From Bacillus sp. E(2018) (GTDB lineage Bacteria; Bacillota; Bacilli; Bacillales; Fictibacillaceae), in the NCBI RefSeq assembly GCF_005503015.1, contig NZ_SCOL01000001.1, positions 1 to 64,000 of the forward strand: DNA of 64,000 nt, in the 5' to 3' direction. Positions 45,352-54,605 of this stretch are shown piece after piece. Position 1 is the stretch's first letter. Every line of letters begins with the position of its first letter. Made by a program: the position numbers and the translations under genes. Under the pieces are notes generated by a model, which did not search any database, was not told the origin of the DNA, and saw nothing but the letters and a program-made list of their open reading frames with translations.

Positions 45352-46236
45352 TCAAGATGTTTCCTGTTGAAATGCATTTTCTTGAATGACGCCTTGTTCG
45401 ATAAAACGTTGAATCTCATTACATATTTCTTGAGGTTTTTCTTCCATAAGCAGATGGCCGCATTTTTCATAGACGATCAGTTCAGCGCTTGGAAGATCAT
45501 GTTTTAAACGATAACCTGTTTTAACTGGCATAACTTTGTCCTCTTTGCCCCATAGCATCAAAACGGGTTGCTTGATCTGATTGAGATCTTGAGAGCACAT
45601 ATCTCCTTCGCGTTGACGCAACAATCTAATCAAAGAATGGGTGAAAGCTACTTCGCTAATGGGTTTCTTATAGCTTTCAATCATTTCTTCTGTAACCAGT
45701 TTTGAGTCATGTAAGACAGAAAGTAAGTTTTCTTTTACATCTTTTCTTTGAATCCAATTGCGTATCCCCCAAGTAAACAAAGGAAGATAAGAGCATGCGA
45801 TTAACGAACGGCTCGCTCTTTTTACATAGGAACAACAGCCAAGAAGAATTAATTTTTCAATTCGTTTTGGAGACTTTTTTGCAGCATGCATAGAGATCTG
45901 GCCACCCATAGAATGGCCGATTAGTATCACGTTTTGAATGTTTAACTTGTCTAAGAAATCAATGATCAGCTGTCCATAATTAGATAGTTTGTAGATAAAG
46001 CTCGTTGATTTTTCACTCTGCCCAAACCCTGGAAGATCAAGAGAAACAACTTTATATGTTTTCGTCAAATAGGGAAGCAACTTTCTAAAGCTGACCGTAG
46101 AAGATAAAAAACCATGCACGAGAACAACTACTTTCGCATCCGGATCTTCATGATCAAAGTATTCATAATAAATCTGAACATCATTAACAGTTATTCGATA
46201 TCCTGGAGAAAAAATATGATTTTCATTAACAGCCAT
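45352..46236 (-). CDS. yugF: YugF-like alpha/beta hydrolase
   Basis: Alpha/beta hydrolase of 294 aa. Oxyanion loop VHGFLSSTVSFRK, nucleophile elbow GHSMGGQ (Ser about residue 118), acid in GKEDKVMP and catalytic His in CGHLLMEEKP are all visible. The FGQSEKS and RQREGD segments match B. subtilis YugF closely, and yugI follows later in both. Substrate unknown. It has a few hydrophobic residues (SLIACSYLPLF) but no clear anchor. The ATG follows GGAGG. Confidence 0.85.
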   Translation of the reverse strand: MAVNENHIFSPGYRITVNDVQIYYEYFDHEDPDAKVVVLVHGFLSSTVSFRKLLPYLTKTYKVVSLDLPGFGQSEKSTSFIYKLSNYGQLIIDFLDKLNIQNVILIGHSMGGQISMHAAKKSPKRIEKLILLGCCSYVKRASRSLIACSYLPLFTWGIRNWIQRKDVKENLLSVLHDSKLVTEEMIESYKKPISEVAFTHSLIRLLRQREGDMCSQDLNQIKQPVLMLWGKEDKVMPVKTGYRLKHDLPSAELIVYEKCGHLLMEEKPQEICNEIQRFIEQGVIQENAFQQETS

Positions 46237-46370
46237 GAATGTCTTACCTCCGTCCGCAGAATTCTATGAGTAGTTTCACCAAATAACCCTCAAGATACAA
46301 GGAGAAATTATTTCCTCTTTTTTAGACGTGGTACTAAAAAAATGGGCTTGCAGATGTTTTGTATTCTTCT

Positions 46371-46506
46371 ATGCAAGTTGATTGTAGCGTAGGGTTGCCG
46401 ACTCCTATGGGACGAGCGGTCAGGTGGAGACTCCTAAAGGCGCAAAGCGGCAGGAGGCTCACCGTTCGCCCCATGGAAAGCGCGCAACCTGGAGCGGAAA
46501 TCAACA
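46371..46506 (-). repeat. Dispersed palindromic repeat, copy D (compact form)
   Basis: Read on the minus strand it starts GTTGATTTCCGCTCCAGG and ends TACAATCAACTTGC, 136 bases, with no insertion. It matches the outer parts of copy B (8335-8597) closely and in the same order. Terminal inverted repeats are imperfect. It fills the gap between yugF and the Tyr-rich gene. The open frame at 46359-46553 is a chance frame. Confidence 0.88.
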
Positions 46507-46665
46507 ACGTTCTAAACGCAACAATTTATGTGAAAAAGCCTTTTATCACTTAAAAAAGTAATGGAAAGCCAAAATATGTGCGTTTGCCTCTATTCCTCTT
46601 TACCCACTTCGTACATATTTTAATAAGGAGTAAGAACGCATAAAGAAATAAGAGGAGGTAGCAGG

Positions 46666-46821
46666 ATGGCATTTCCATATTATCCTTACTATTACCCGTA
46701 TGCTTACGGAGCTTACGGTTATGGCGGCTATGGTTACGGTTGGGTCTGGGCTGTAGTAATTATAGTGTTTATTCTCATCTTGATATTTGGTGGCTGGTGG
46801 TGGTGGAACACTAGAGATTAA
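46666..46821 (+). CDS. Tyr/Gly-rich small membrane protein, 51 aa
   Basis: Gene of 51 codons. The first 26 residues are nearly all Tyr, Gly, Ala and Pro (MAFPYYPYYYPYAYGAYGYG). A single membrane helix WAVVIIVFILILIF follows, then WWWW and a short polar tail. The site AGAGGAGG lies eight bases before the ATG, and a terminator follows. It resembles the YjcZ-like small sporulation proteins only in plan (Gly/Tyr-rich, one helix); the order of the parts differs. Confidence 0.75.
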   Translation: MAFPYYPYYYPYAYGAYGYGGYGYGWVWAVVIIVFILILIFGGWWWWNTRD

Positions 46822-46826
46822 CAGAT

Positions 46827-46862
46827 TAAGGCTTGGAGGTAGGGTCTTCAGGCCTTTTTTTG
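46827..46862 (+). terminator. Terminator of the Tyr/Gly-rich gene
   Basis: Imperfect stem AAGGCTTGGAG/CTTCAGGCCTT, followed by seven T. Confidence 0.75.
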
Positions 46863-46919
46863 CTTAAGTATGGATGAACGGTTATGCGGGGATAATGAAA
46901 GAAAAAATGGAGAGATGTT

Positions 46920-47168
46920 ATGCATAGTCGACAAACAGTGCGCTATATTTGCGAAGAATACGTGAGCGGCAACTGTTATTATTACAAGAGTGAAATCATT
47001 ACACATGATAACTGGAAAAATCTTGACTCCCTTTCCTGGTCAAGGCCCCGTCCAATATCTGAAAAGACCTTTCTCAAGCAGAAGAAAGCAGGATATCAAA
47101 CTGAACACAAGTTTATTAAAAAAGAGCCTGCTGTGGTCGTTTCACTGCATAAAGTAAGAACCGTCTAG
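46920..47168 (+). CDS. Hypothetical basic protein, 82 aa
   Basis: Protein of 82 aa, not recognised. It is basic, with CEEYVSGNCYYYKSE near the N-terminus (two Cys) and many Lys in the second half (KTFLKQKKAGYQ). It has no membrane helix. The ATG is preceded by ATGGAGAGAT, and a terminator overlaps its end. It could be a small regulatory or DNA-binding protein, but nothing shows this. Confidence 0.6.
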   Translation: MHSRQTVRYICEEYVSGNCYYYKSEIITHDNWKNLDSLSWSRPRPISEKTFLKQKKAGYQTEHKFIKKEPAVVVSLHKVRTV

Positions 47169-47187
47169 ATAGGCGGTTTTTTCTGTT
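47156..47187 (+). terminator. Terminator of the 82-aa gene
   Basis: Stem AACCGTC/GGCGGTT (one G-T pair) with loop TAGATA, followed by six T. Confidence 0.75.
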
Positions 47188-47293
47188 ATATAAAACGAAT
47201 AGGTCACTAAGAGCTGAGCGATTTTTGGAAAAGGGTTACATCTTTTTTAAGAAGGGGATACAAGAAGTAAGGATACTTAAGGAGGTAGAGACT

Positions 47294-48676
47294 TTGGATA
47301 ACTTTCGAATTGCCCATGATACATTGGGAGAAGTAAAGGTACCAATAGAGGCTTATTACGGAGCTCAAACTCAACGTGCGGTTGAAAATTTCCCGATCAG
47401 CGGTATTCGGTTACCATTCTCTTTTATAAAAGCACAAGCCATTATTAAAGGGAGCGCAGCATTTGCGAATAAAGAATGTAAGGCATTGAATGAAACAAAA
47501 GCGAATGCCATTATCTCAGCAGCTGATGAAGTAATAAAAGGAGAGTGGATAGAACAATTTGTTGTAGATGCTTATCAAGCAGGAGCTGGAACTTCTCAAA
47601 ACATGAACATGAATGAAGTCCTTGCATCTCGCGCCTCAGAATTATTAGGAGGGGAAAAAGGAGATTATTCACTTGTTCATCCAAACGACGATGTAAATAT
47701 GTCACAATCCACAAACGATACCATTCCTACAGCTATACAAATTTCAGTTGCATCACAACTACATGAAACGCTTTACCCTGCTCTAAATCGTTTGATACAA
47801 GTGTTAAAGGAAAAAGAGACTGAGTTTCATGAGATTATTAAAGCGGGCAGAACACACTTGCAGGATGCTGTTCCTATTCGATTAGGAAGTGAATTCAAAG
47901 GTTACAGAGGTACGTTAGAATCCGTTCACCATGCTTTAAAACACTCGGAGACCTTCTTATATGAACTAGGTTTGGGTGGAAATGCAGTAGGAACAGGAAT
48001 CAATGCTCACCCCGATTATGCGGAACTTGCGATAAGACAGATCGCTCAGAAAACCAATCTGCCGTTTACAAAGAGTGATAATACATATGCTTTTATGCAA
48101 AACACGAATGCAGCGATCCGAGTTAGCGGCCATCTAAAAGAATTAGCTATCCATCTGATCAAAATATCAAGCGACATACGATTGTTAAGCAGCGGTCCTC
48201 GAACAGGCTTCGCTGAAATTATGCTGCCAGCTGTTCAGCCAGGATCATCGATCATGCCAGGAAAGATCAACCCGGTCATATTAGAGAATATGTATATGAT
48301 CTGTTCACAAGTAATAGGCAATGATGGATGTGTTTCTACAGCAGCGATCGGAAGTCAGCTAGAGATCAATGCTATGATGCCTGTGATCGGTTTTAATGTG
48401 CTTCAATCCATCAAAATCTTAAGCAACGGAATCACAATATTTACTGAAAAATGTTTAAAAGATATTAAAGCTAATGAAGAAAACATTCAAAATTGGCTCG
48501 AGCAGAGTCTCTCACTTGTAACTGCTTTAAACCCTCATATAGGATACGAAAGGGCAGCAGCAGTGGCTAAGGAAAGTTTTGAGACAGGCAAAACATTAAA
48601 AGAAGTGCTAGTGTCAAAAAAGATTTTATCTATAGAAGATGCAGACCGAATCTTAGACCCAAATTCAATGATTTAA
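47294..48676 (+). CDS. Aspartase/fumarase superfamily lyase
   Basis: Homotetrameric lyase of 460 aa of the aspartase/class II fumarase group. The catalytic loop GSSIMPGKINP (about residues 312-322), GAGTSQNMNMNEVLA, HPNDDVNMSQSTND and the RTHLQDAVP segment are present. Annotation as aspartate ammonia-lyase (AspA/AnsB) is usual for this type, but several blocks look fumarase-like, so the substrate is open between aspartate and malate. I take the TTG at 47294 after AAGGAGG; an earlier ATG frame (47225) is unsupported. Confidence 0.82.
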   Translation: MDNFRIAHDTLGEVKVPIEAYYGAQTQRAVENFPISGIRLPFSFIKAQAIIKGSAAFANKECKALNETKANAIISAADEVIKGEWIEQFVVDAYQAGAGTSQNMNMNEVLASRASELLGGEKGDYSLVHPNDDVNMSQSTNDTIPTAIQISVASQLHETLYPALNRLIQVLKEKETEFHEIIKAGRTHLQDAVPIRLGSEFKGYRGTLESVHHALKHSETFLYELGLGGNAVGTGINAHPDYAELAIRQIAQKTNLPFTKSDNTYAFMQNTNAAIRVSGHLKELAIHLIKISSDIRLLSSGPRTGFAEIMLPAVQPGSSIMPGKINPVILENMYMICSQVIGNDGCVSTAAIGSQLEINAMMPVIGFNVLQSIKILSNGITIFTEKCLKDIKANEENIQNWLEQSLSLVTALNPHIGYERAAAVAKESFETGKTLKEVLVSKKILSIEDADRILDPNSMI

Positions 48677-48906
48677 AAATAGTATTGTAACTTTTAAATC
48701 GCTTTTCTCGACAAATCTAGTACAGATTCCTTGTTTTTCATATTATTAACAAATAATTAGTGAAGATTGGAATTTACAGAGTTATAATAGAGAAGTTCAT
48801 TCACATATAAAGGGAAATAAATAATATTCTGGAAAACTAATTAGTTAACTTGGTTTAATAAATGAAAAGTGGACATTTGAACTGTTTTTTGGGGAGGAAC
48901 TTGAAA

Positions 48907-50823
48907 ATGTGCGGTTTTATTGGATATATGCTAAACACGCCTGAGACGGTAGAACAGAAAGAAACGGAACAATTAATTAATATGACAAATATCATTACCC
49001 ACCGAGGTCCAGATGATAGTGGTCATTTTGTCGATCAATATGTTCGTTTCGGATTTCGCCGTCTGAGTATCATTGATATAGAAAGTGGTAAACAACCCCT
49101 TTCGTACGAAGATGATCGTTATTGGATTATTTTTAATGGTGAAATATATAATTATGTTGAAATAAGAAAAGACTTAGAAGATAAAGGGTATCGTTTTAAG
49201 ACACATTCTGATACTGAAGTAATTCTTGCCTTATTCAGTGAGAGAAGAGAGAAAACATTTACAGAACTTCGAGGAATGTTTGGATTATTAATCTGGGATA
49301 AAGAAAAGAAAGAACTTTATGGAGCTCGAGACCGTTTTGGGATCAAACCTTTCTTTTATCTTGAAGATGAAGAAGGGTTATATTGTGCGTCTGAAAAGAA
49401 AAGTATTACGGTGGTTAAGGAAAAACAGGAAGTAGATGCTGAAGCCCTTCACCACTATTTGACTTATCAATTCGTGCCAGAGCCTATGACTTTAACAAAA
49501 GGAATCAAAAAGCTTGAACCTGGGCATTATTTTGTAAAAAAAGCGGGCAGACCTATTTCTATTCATTCGTATTGGAAGCCTAGTTTTAAACCAAGTAACT
49601 TGACGCTTGAAGAAGCAAAGAAAGAAATTCGTTCTGTCATGCGCGATTCTGTAAAAGTTCATATGCGTTCTGACGTTCCGGTAGGAGCATTCTTGTCAGG
49701 GGGAATTGATTCAAGTGCAATTGTCGCTTTAGCAAGTGAACTGCATCCTTCGTTAAAAACATTTACGGTTGGATTTGAAAGAGAAGGATTTAGTGAGATC
49801 GATGTAGCTGTACAAACAGCGGCAGCACTAAACGTTGAAAACATTCACTATCTCGTAAAACCTGAAGAATTTATTAAAGAACTTCCTAAGATCATTTGGC
49901 ATATGGATGATCCAGTAGCCGATCCAGCAGCTGTACCTCTGTATTTTGTTGCGCGTGAAGCAGCCAAACACGTAACGGTCGTTCTTTCAGGAGAAGGTGC
50001 GGATGAATTGTTTGGAGGGTACAACATCTACCACGAGCCTCACTCCCTAAGACATCTTTCTTCATTGCCAAAAGGTCTTGCAAAAGGATTAGCTGCTATT
50101 GCGGGCATTTTACCTGAAGGTGTTAAAGGAAAGAGTTTCATGGAACGGGGAAGTATGACCATCGAGGAACGATATATTGGTAATGCGAAAATGTTCTCAG
50201 AGAATGAAAAGAGCAAGCTACTAAAAGAATATCGCCCTGCTTATAACTATAAAAATGTAACAAAGCCATTGTATGATGGAGCGAGAGCTTTTCATGATGT
50301 TCATAAAATGCAATATATTGATCTGCATACTTGGATGAGAGGCGACATTCTCGTTAAAGCTGATAAGATGACGATGGCTCATTCGCTTGAACTGAGAGTA
50401 CCATTCCTTGATAAAGAAGTATTCGATGTAGCATCAAGATTGGACCCTAGTCTCACAGTAACGAACGGAACAACAAAATACGCATTAAGAGAAGCGATGA
50501 ACGGAATTGTTCCAGATTCTGTCTTGCACCGCCGTAAGCTAGGATTCCCTGTTCCAATTCGACACTGGTTAAAAAATGAGATGTACGATTGGGCGAAACA
50601 ACTGATCCATTCAAGTCATACAGAACATTATCTAAATAAAGATGTGGTATTGGATCTGCTAGAAGGTCACCGAAATGGCAGAGGGGATTATAGCAGAAAA
50701 ATATGGACAGTTCTCATGTTCATGTTATGGCATCAAATAAATGTTGAGAAAATATATCAATTTGGTAAAGACCATACACCGAAGCATGAACAAATTCTTG
50801 AAATGACGGTCTCAAGTCAATAA
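48907..50823 (+). CDS. asnB: Asparagine synthase (glutamine-hydrolysing)
   Basis: Two-domain enzyme of 638 aa. The N-terminal glutaminase has the Cys nucleophile directly after Met (MCGFIGYM) and HRGPDDSG. The C-terminal synthetase has the PP-loop SGGIDSS (about residue 260) and LSGEGADELFGGY. The sequence follows B. subtilis AsnB more closely than AsnO or AsnH. It makes asparagine; AsnB-like enzymes may also act on peptidoglycan DAP in some bacteria. The ATG follows GGGGAGG. I see no T-box in the 230-base leader. Confidence 0.92.
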   Translation: MCGFIGYMLNTPETVEQKETEQLINMTNIITHRGPDDSGHFVDQYVRFGFRRLSIIDIESGKQPLSYEDDRYWIIFNGEIYNYVEIRKDLEDKGYRFKTHSDTEVILALFSERREKTFTELRGMFGLLIWDKEKKELYGARDRFGIKPFFYLEDEEGLYCASEKKSITVVKEKQEVDAEALHHYLTYQFVPEPMTLTKGIKKLEPGHYFVKKAGRPISIHSYWKPSFKPSNLTLEEAKKEIRSVMRDSVKVHMRSDVPVGAFLSGGIDSSAIVALASELHPSLKTFTVGFEREGFSEIDVAVQTAAALNVENIHYLVKPEEFIKELPKIIWHMDDPVADPAAVPLYFVAREAAKHVTVVLSGEGADELFGGYNIYHEPHSLRHLSSLPKGLAKGLAAIAGILPEGVKGKSFMERGSMTIEERYIGNAKMFSENEKSKLLKEYRPAYNYKNVTKPLYDGARAFHDVHKMQYIDLHTWMRGDILVKADKMTMAHSLELRVPFLDKEVFDVASRLDPSLTVTNGTTKYALREAMNGIVPDSVLHRRKLGFPVPIRHWLKNEMYDWAKQLIHSSHTEHYLNKDVVLDLLEGHRNGRGDYSRKIWTVLMFMLWHQINVEKIYQFGKDHTPKHEQILEMTVSSQ

Positions 50824-50902
50824 AAACACTCCTTTATTAGTTTTGCTTGTACGATTTAGTTATGTTATACTTAACAGGTTAAAAAATAGTTAGGAGTGTT
50901 TT
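50823..50902 (+). promoter_or_regulatory. yugI promoter inside an inverted repeat that can pair with its SD
   Basis: AAAACACTCCT (50823-50833) pairs perfectly with AGGAGTGTTTT (50892-50902), which contains the yugI Shine-Dalgarno. Between them lies a good sigma-A promoter, TTGCTT (50843) and TATACT (50866) with a 17-base spacer. A transcript from that promoter lacks the left arm; read-through from asnB would carry it. Confidence 0.6.
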
Positions 50903-50903
50903 C

Positions 50904-51323
50904 ATGAATTTTGAAGTAGGTAGCATTGTTGAAGGTAAAGTTACAGGCATTAAGCCTTTTGGTGCGTTCGTTGCATTAAATGATAATGTACAAGGTCTTG
51001 TACACATCTCTGAAGTTTCACATGGTTTCGTTAAAGATATTAACGATGCATTGAGTGTTGGTGACGTTGTGTCAGTAAAGGTTCTTTCTGTTGACGAAGA
51101 CAGCAAGAAAATTTCACTGTCCATCCGACAAACACAGGAAGCTCCAGCTCCTGCACCTAAAAAAGAACGCCGTCCTGGTGGATTCAACAACAATAACAAA
51201 AAGAGCAACACAAACAATCAAGACGCTAACAAAGGTTTCAACACTCTTGAAGCAAAACTTAAAGATTGGTTGAAAGAGTCTACAGATCGTCAGGCTCAAC
51301 TTAACAAGCGCCTTAAAAAGTAA
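50904..51323 (+). CDS. yugI: YugI, S1-domain general stress protein (GSP13)
   Basis: RNA-binding protein of 139 aa. The S1 domain covers about residues 4-75 (GSIVEGKVTGIKPFGAFVAL, GLVHISEVS, KKISLSIRQ). It is followed by a low-complexity Pro/Asn/Lys linker and a short helical tail. B. subtilis GSP13 (YugI) binds RNA and the ribosome. Its upstream region can form a hairpin with its Shine-Dalgarno. A terminator follows at once. Confidence 0.93.
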   Translation: MNFEVGSIVEGKVTGIKPFGAFVALNDNVQGLVHISEVSHGFVKDINDALSVGDVVSVKVLSVDEDSKKISLSIRQTQEAPAPAPKKERRPGGFNNNNKKSNTNNQDANKGFNTLEAKLKDWLKESTDRQAQLNKRLKK

Positions 51324-51325
51324 TT

Positions 51326-51356
51326 AAAAAACCTCTCGAATGAGAGGTTTTTTTTA
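51326..51356. terminator. Terminator between yugI and yuzA
   Basis: Stem AAACCTCTC/GAGAGGTTT with loop GAAT, followed by eight T. Confidence 0.85.
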
Positions 51357-51363
51357 TATCGGT

Positions 51364-51600
51364 TTATACACGGTTATGTTCTGTACGGCCTTCTGGGCTA
51401 AGTTCTTCAGAAGGTTTAAACAATAATGTTAAACAGTATAGACCTGAAAGACCAACTAAGCCATAAACGATTCGGGCCAGAGCTGCGTCTTGACCTCCAA
51501 AAATAGCGGCTACTAGATCGAATTGGAAGAAACCAATCAGACCCCAATTGATAGCTCCAATAATAACTAAAGCAAGTGCGAAGCGCTGTAAACCACTCAT
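51364..51600 (-). CDS. yuzA: YuzA, DUF378 membrane protein
   Basis: Small membrane protein of 78 aa with two hydrophobic helices (about residues 5-30 and 42-62). The typical DUF378 segment is ALVIIGAINWGLIGFFQFDLVAAIFGG. Function unknown. The ATG at 51600 follows GAGGAGGGA; the frame to 51630 includes that site. It stands next to yugI as in B. subtilis. Confidence 0.9.
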   Translation of the reverse strand: MSGLQRFALALVIIGAINWGLIGFFQFDLVAAIFGGQDAALARIVYGLVGLSGLYCLTLLFKPSEELSPEGRTEHNRV

Positions 51601-51796
51601 GTCGTTCCCTCCTCTTTTATAAATAGACAAAGCCTCTTTAGGGTGTCAATTATTGCCTTTATTTATTCATTCCCTAATTATGTAGCATGAAACAAAGGAA
51701 AAAAACACAAGCTAGTATTCGGTAAGCTAATTACTTTACATTACATTTCATGTCCCACATAATACGGATTAAACCACGTAAGAAGGAGAGATTTTG

Positions 51797-52960
51797 ATGA
51801 ACGAATATATATATTACAATCCGACTCGATTAGTATTTGGTAAGAATCAAATTCAAACTTTAAAAGACGAACTAGGGAAGTTCGGAAAGAAAGTCCTCGT
51901 TGTATATGGTGGAGGAAGCATAAAACGAAACGGTTTGTTTGATGAAGTCATGAATGAACTAAATAAGATGGATGCAGAGGTTAGTGAGCTTTCAGGTGTG
52001 GAACCGAACCCGAGAGTGTCTACCGTTCGTAAAGGTGTTGAAATTTGTAAAGAAAAAGGTATTGATGTTTTATTAGCGGTTGGTGGCGGAAGTGTTATTG
52101 ATTGTACAAAGGCGATTGCAGCTGGGGCAAAGTATGATGGAGATGTATGGGACATCATAACTTTAAAAGCTCAAGTAGAAGATGCACTACCTTTTGGAAC
52201 AGTGCTTACACTTGCAGCAACTGGATCTGAAATGAACTCAGGTTCTGTTATCACGAACTGGGAAACTCAAGAAAAGTATGGTTGGGGTAGTCCGCTTGTA
52301 TTCCCTAAGTTCTCGATATTAGATCCTACTTATACGTTCTCAGTACCTAAAGATCAAACGATCTATGGAATAGTAGATATGATGTCGCACGTGTTTGAAC
52401 AATATTTCCATAACGCGACAAACACACCTCTACAAGATCGCTTTGCTGAATCCATTCTACTGACAGTCATGGAAACTGCGCCAAAGCTTTTAGATGATCT
52501 TGAGAACTATGAGTTGCGTGAAACGATCCTTTATAACGGAACGATGGCATTAAACGGTACACTTCAAATGGGTGTTCGAGGTGACTGGGGAAGTCATAAC
52601 ATTGAACATGCGGTTTCAGCTGTTTATGATATTCCGCATGCTGGTGGCTTAGCTATTCTTTTCCCTAACTGGATGAGACATAATGTGGATACGAATGTGG
52701 CTCGCTTTAAGCAGCTTGCTGTTCGCGTGTTTAATGTTGAAACAGAAGGAAAGTCAGATAAAGAAGTCGCTCTTGAAGGTATTGATCGGCTGTCTGCGTT
52801 CTGGACGTCGCTTGGGGCTCCAAATGCTCTAAAAGACTATGACATCGATGATTCAAAACTTGATCTCATTGCAGATAAAGCGATGGCAAGAGGAGAGTTT
52901 GGGAACTTCAAGAAACAGAATAAAGAAGATGTACTCAACATTTTGAGAATGTCTTTATAA
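51797..52960 (+). CDS. yugJ: YugJ, iron-containing alcohol dehydrogenase
   Basis: Group III Fe-dependent alcohol dehydrogenase of 387 aa (butanol dehydrogenase type). NAD-binding [13 protein letters not shown] (about residue 95) and the metal site spread over [13 protein letters not shown] and [14 protein letters not shown] are visible. It reduces aldehydes with NAD(P)H; the natural substrate is unknown. The ATG at 51797 follows AAGGAGAG; a TTG one codon earlier is possible. It corresponds to yugJ or yugK of B. subtilis, which has both; only one is here. Confidence 0.88.
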   Translation: MNEYIYYNPTRLVFGKNQIQTLKDELGKFGKKVLVVYGGGSIKRNGLFDEVMNELNKMDAEVSELSGVEPNPRVSTVRKGVEICKEKGIDVLLAVGGGSVIDCTKAIAAGAKYDGDVWDIITLKAQVEDALPFGTVLTLAATGSEMNSGSVITNWETQEKYGWGSPLVFPKFSILDPTYTFSVPKDQTIYGIVDMMSHVFEQYFHNATNTPLQDRFAESILLTVMETAPKLLDDLENYELRETILYNGTMALNGTLQMGVRGDWGSHNIEHAVSAVYDIPHAGGLAILFPNWMRHNVDTNVARFKQLAVRVFNVETEGKSDKEVALEGIDRLSAFWTSLGAPNALKDYDIDDSKLDLIADKAMARGEFGNFKKQNKEDVLNILRMSL

Positions 52961-52972
52961 ACCATCTGTAGT

Positions 52973-53025
52973 GCAAGCCATATAAAAAGAGGGGAGTGAC
53001 CTTTCTTTTTATATGGCTGCTTTTT
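52973..53025 (+). terminator. Terminator of yugJ
   Basis: Long stem with arms GCCATATAAAAAGA and TCTTTTTATATGGC, followed by T residues. Confidence 0.85.
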
Positions 53026-53044
53026 GAATATTTCGTCTTTTGCA

Positions 53045-53060
53045 AAGAAAACGATTACAT
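53045..53060 (-). promoter_or_regulatory. cre site before pgi
   Basis: The complement ATGTAATCGTTTTCTT fits the CcpA cre consensus WTGNAANCGNWNNCWW at every position. It lies about 75 bases before the pgi start. Confidence 0.55.
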
Positions 53061-53133
53061 TTGTCTGGTTTCTTGATTTGGTCCTTGTACTTGTATAAAG
53101 TGAAAGAATAATGATGTTCTAGGAGGCTTACAT

Positions 53134-54483
53134 ATGACAAAAAAGCTTAGTTTTGATTATAGCAAGGCCCTTTCTTTTATTGGTCAGCATGAAGTGGATT
53201 ATCTTACAGGTGCGGTAAAAACGGCTCATGAAGCGATTCATGAAAAAACGGGAGCGGGAAATGACTTTCTCGGCTGGGTGGACCTTCCTGAAAATTATGA
53301 CCGTGAAGAATTTAGTCGAATCGTAAAAAGTGCAGAAAAAATAAAAAGTGATTCTGATGTATTGATCGTTGTTGGAATCGGTGGTTCTTATTTAGGAGCA
53401 CGTGCGGCGATTGAAATGTTAAATCATTCATTCTATAACCTTTTAGCAAAAGAAGACCGCAAGACTCCTCAAGTATTCTTTGCAGGACAGAACATTTCTT
53501 CAACCTATGTTAAAGAACTTTTTGATGTACTAAAAGATAGAGATGTATCTGTAAATGTGATTTCTAAATCGGGTACTACTACAGAGCCTGCAATCGCGTT
53601 CCGTCTCTTTAGAAAATTCTTAGAAGAAAAATACGGCAAAGAAGAGGCTCGTAAACGTATTTATGCAACGACTGACAAAGCTCAAGGTGCATTAAAGACC
53701 CTAGCGAAAGAAGAAGGTTATGAATCCTTTATCATTCCTGATGACGTTGGTGGACGTTATTCTGTTTTAACTGCTGTTGGTCTTTTACCAATCGCAGTAA
53801 GCGGAGTTAACATTGAAGAAATGATGAACGGTGCGAAAGAAGCTGCAGCTGACTTCAACAATCCAAACCTTGCAGAGAACCAAGCATATCAATATGCCGC
53901 TGTTCGTAATGCACTTTATAATAAAGGCAAAACCATCGAGTTGATGGTAAACTACGAACCAGGACTTCACTATGTATCTGAATGGTGGAAACAGCTTTAC
54001 GGTGAAAGTGAAGGGAAAGATTATAAAGGCATCTATCCTGCATCAGTTGACTTCACTACAGATCTTCACTCAATGGGACAATACGTGCAAGAAGGACGTC
54101 GTGACCTATTTGAAACCGTGTTATATGTGGAACAAGCAAGAGAAGAAATCACGATAGAAGAAGACGAGCAGAACTTGGATAAATTAAATTTCTTAGCAGG
54201 TCAAACAATGGACTTTGTTAACAAGAAGGCATTCCAAGGGACGATGCTTGCTCATACAGATGGAGGAGTTCCTAACTTAGTCGTAAGTATTCCTGAAATG
54301 ACACCTTATCATTTTGGTTATCTAGTGTATTTCTTTGAAAAAGCATGTGCGGTAAGTGGATACTTGCTAGGTGTTAATCCATTCGACCAACCGGGAGTAG
54401 AAGCTTACAAGAAGAACATGTTTGCTTTACTAGGTAAACCAGGATTTGAAAAAGAAAAAGAAGAATTAGAAAAACGTCTTTAA
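53134..54483 (+). CDS. pgi: Glucose-6-phosphate isomerase
   Basis: Interconverts glucose 6-phosphate and fructose 6-phosphate; 449 aa, the short Firmicute form. Phosphate-binding [30 protein letters not shown] and the C-terminal Lys in [12 protein letters not shown] are visible. The start follows TAGGAGG. A perfect cre match upstream suggests carbon-source control. In B. subtilis pgi follows yugK and precedes yugM/yugN; yugN follows here. Confidence 0.96.
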   Translation: MTKKLSFDYSKALSFIGQHEVDYLTGAVKTAHEAIHEKTGAGNDFLGWVDLPENYDREEFSRIVKSAEKIKSDSDVLIVVGIGGSYLGARAAIEMLNHSFYNLLAKEDRKTPQVFFAGQNISSTYVKELFDVLKDRDVSVNVISKSGTTTEPAIAFRLFRKFLEEKYGKEEARKRIYATTDKAQGALKTLAKEEGYESFIIPDDVGGRYSVLTAVGLLPIAVSGVNIEEMMNGAKEAAADFNNPNLAENQAYQYAAVRNALYNKGKTIELMVNYEPGLHYVSEWWKQLYGESEGKDYKGIYPASVDFTTDLHSMGQYVQEGRRDLFETVLYVEQAREEITIEEDEQNLDKLNFLAGQTMDFVNKKAFQGTMLAHTDGGVPNLVVSIPEMTPYHFGYLVYFFEKACAVSGYLLGVNPFDQPGVEAYKKNMFALLGKPGFEKEKEELEKRL

Positions 54484-54489
54484 TCATAT

Positions 54490-54527
54490 AAAAGCCTGAC
54501 TCGGCCACTCGCTGAGTTGGGCTTTTT
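54490..54527 (+). terminator. Terminator of pgi
   Basis: Stem AAAGCCTGACTC/GAGTTGGGCTTT (two G-T pairs), followed by T residues. Confidence 0.82.
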
Positions 54528-54605
54528 TATATTTCTTATAGGAAGCTCAAATAATCTCGCTTATTTTGGAAACGATAAGAAATAGTTGATAAAGGGGTGA
54601 TGATT

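Noticed and set aside
46359..46553. 64-codon open frame on the plus strand
   Set aside because: It covers repeat copy D; the product has no natural composition and no translation signal.
48677..48906. T-box or other amino acid riboswitch before asnB
   Set aside because: No T-box sequence, specifier stem or terminator could be found in the 230-base leader.
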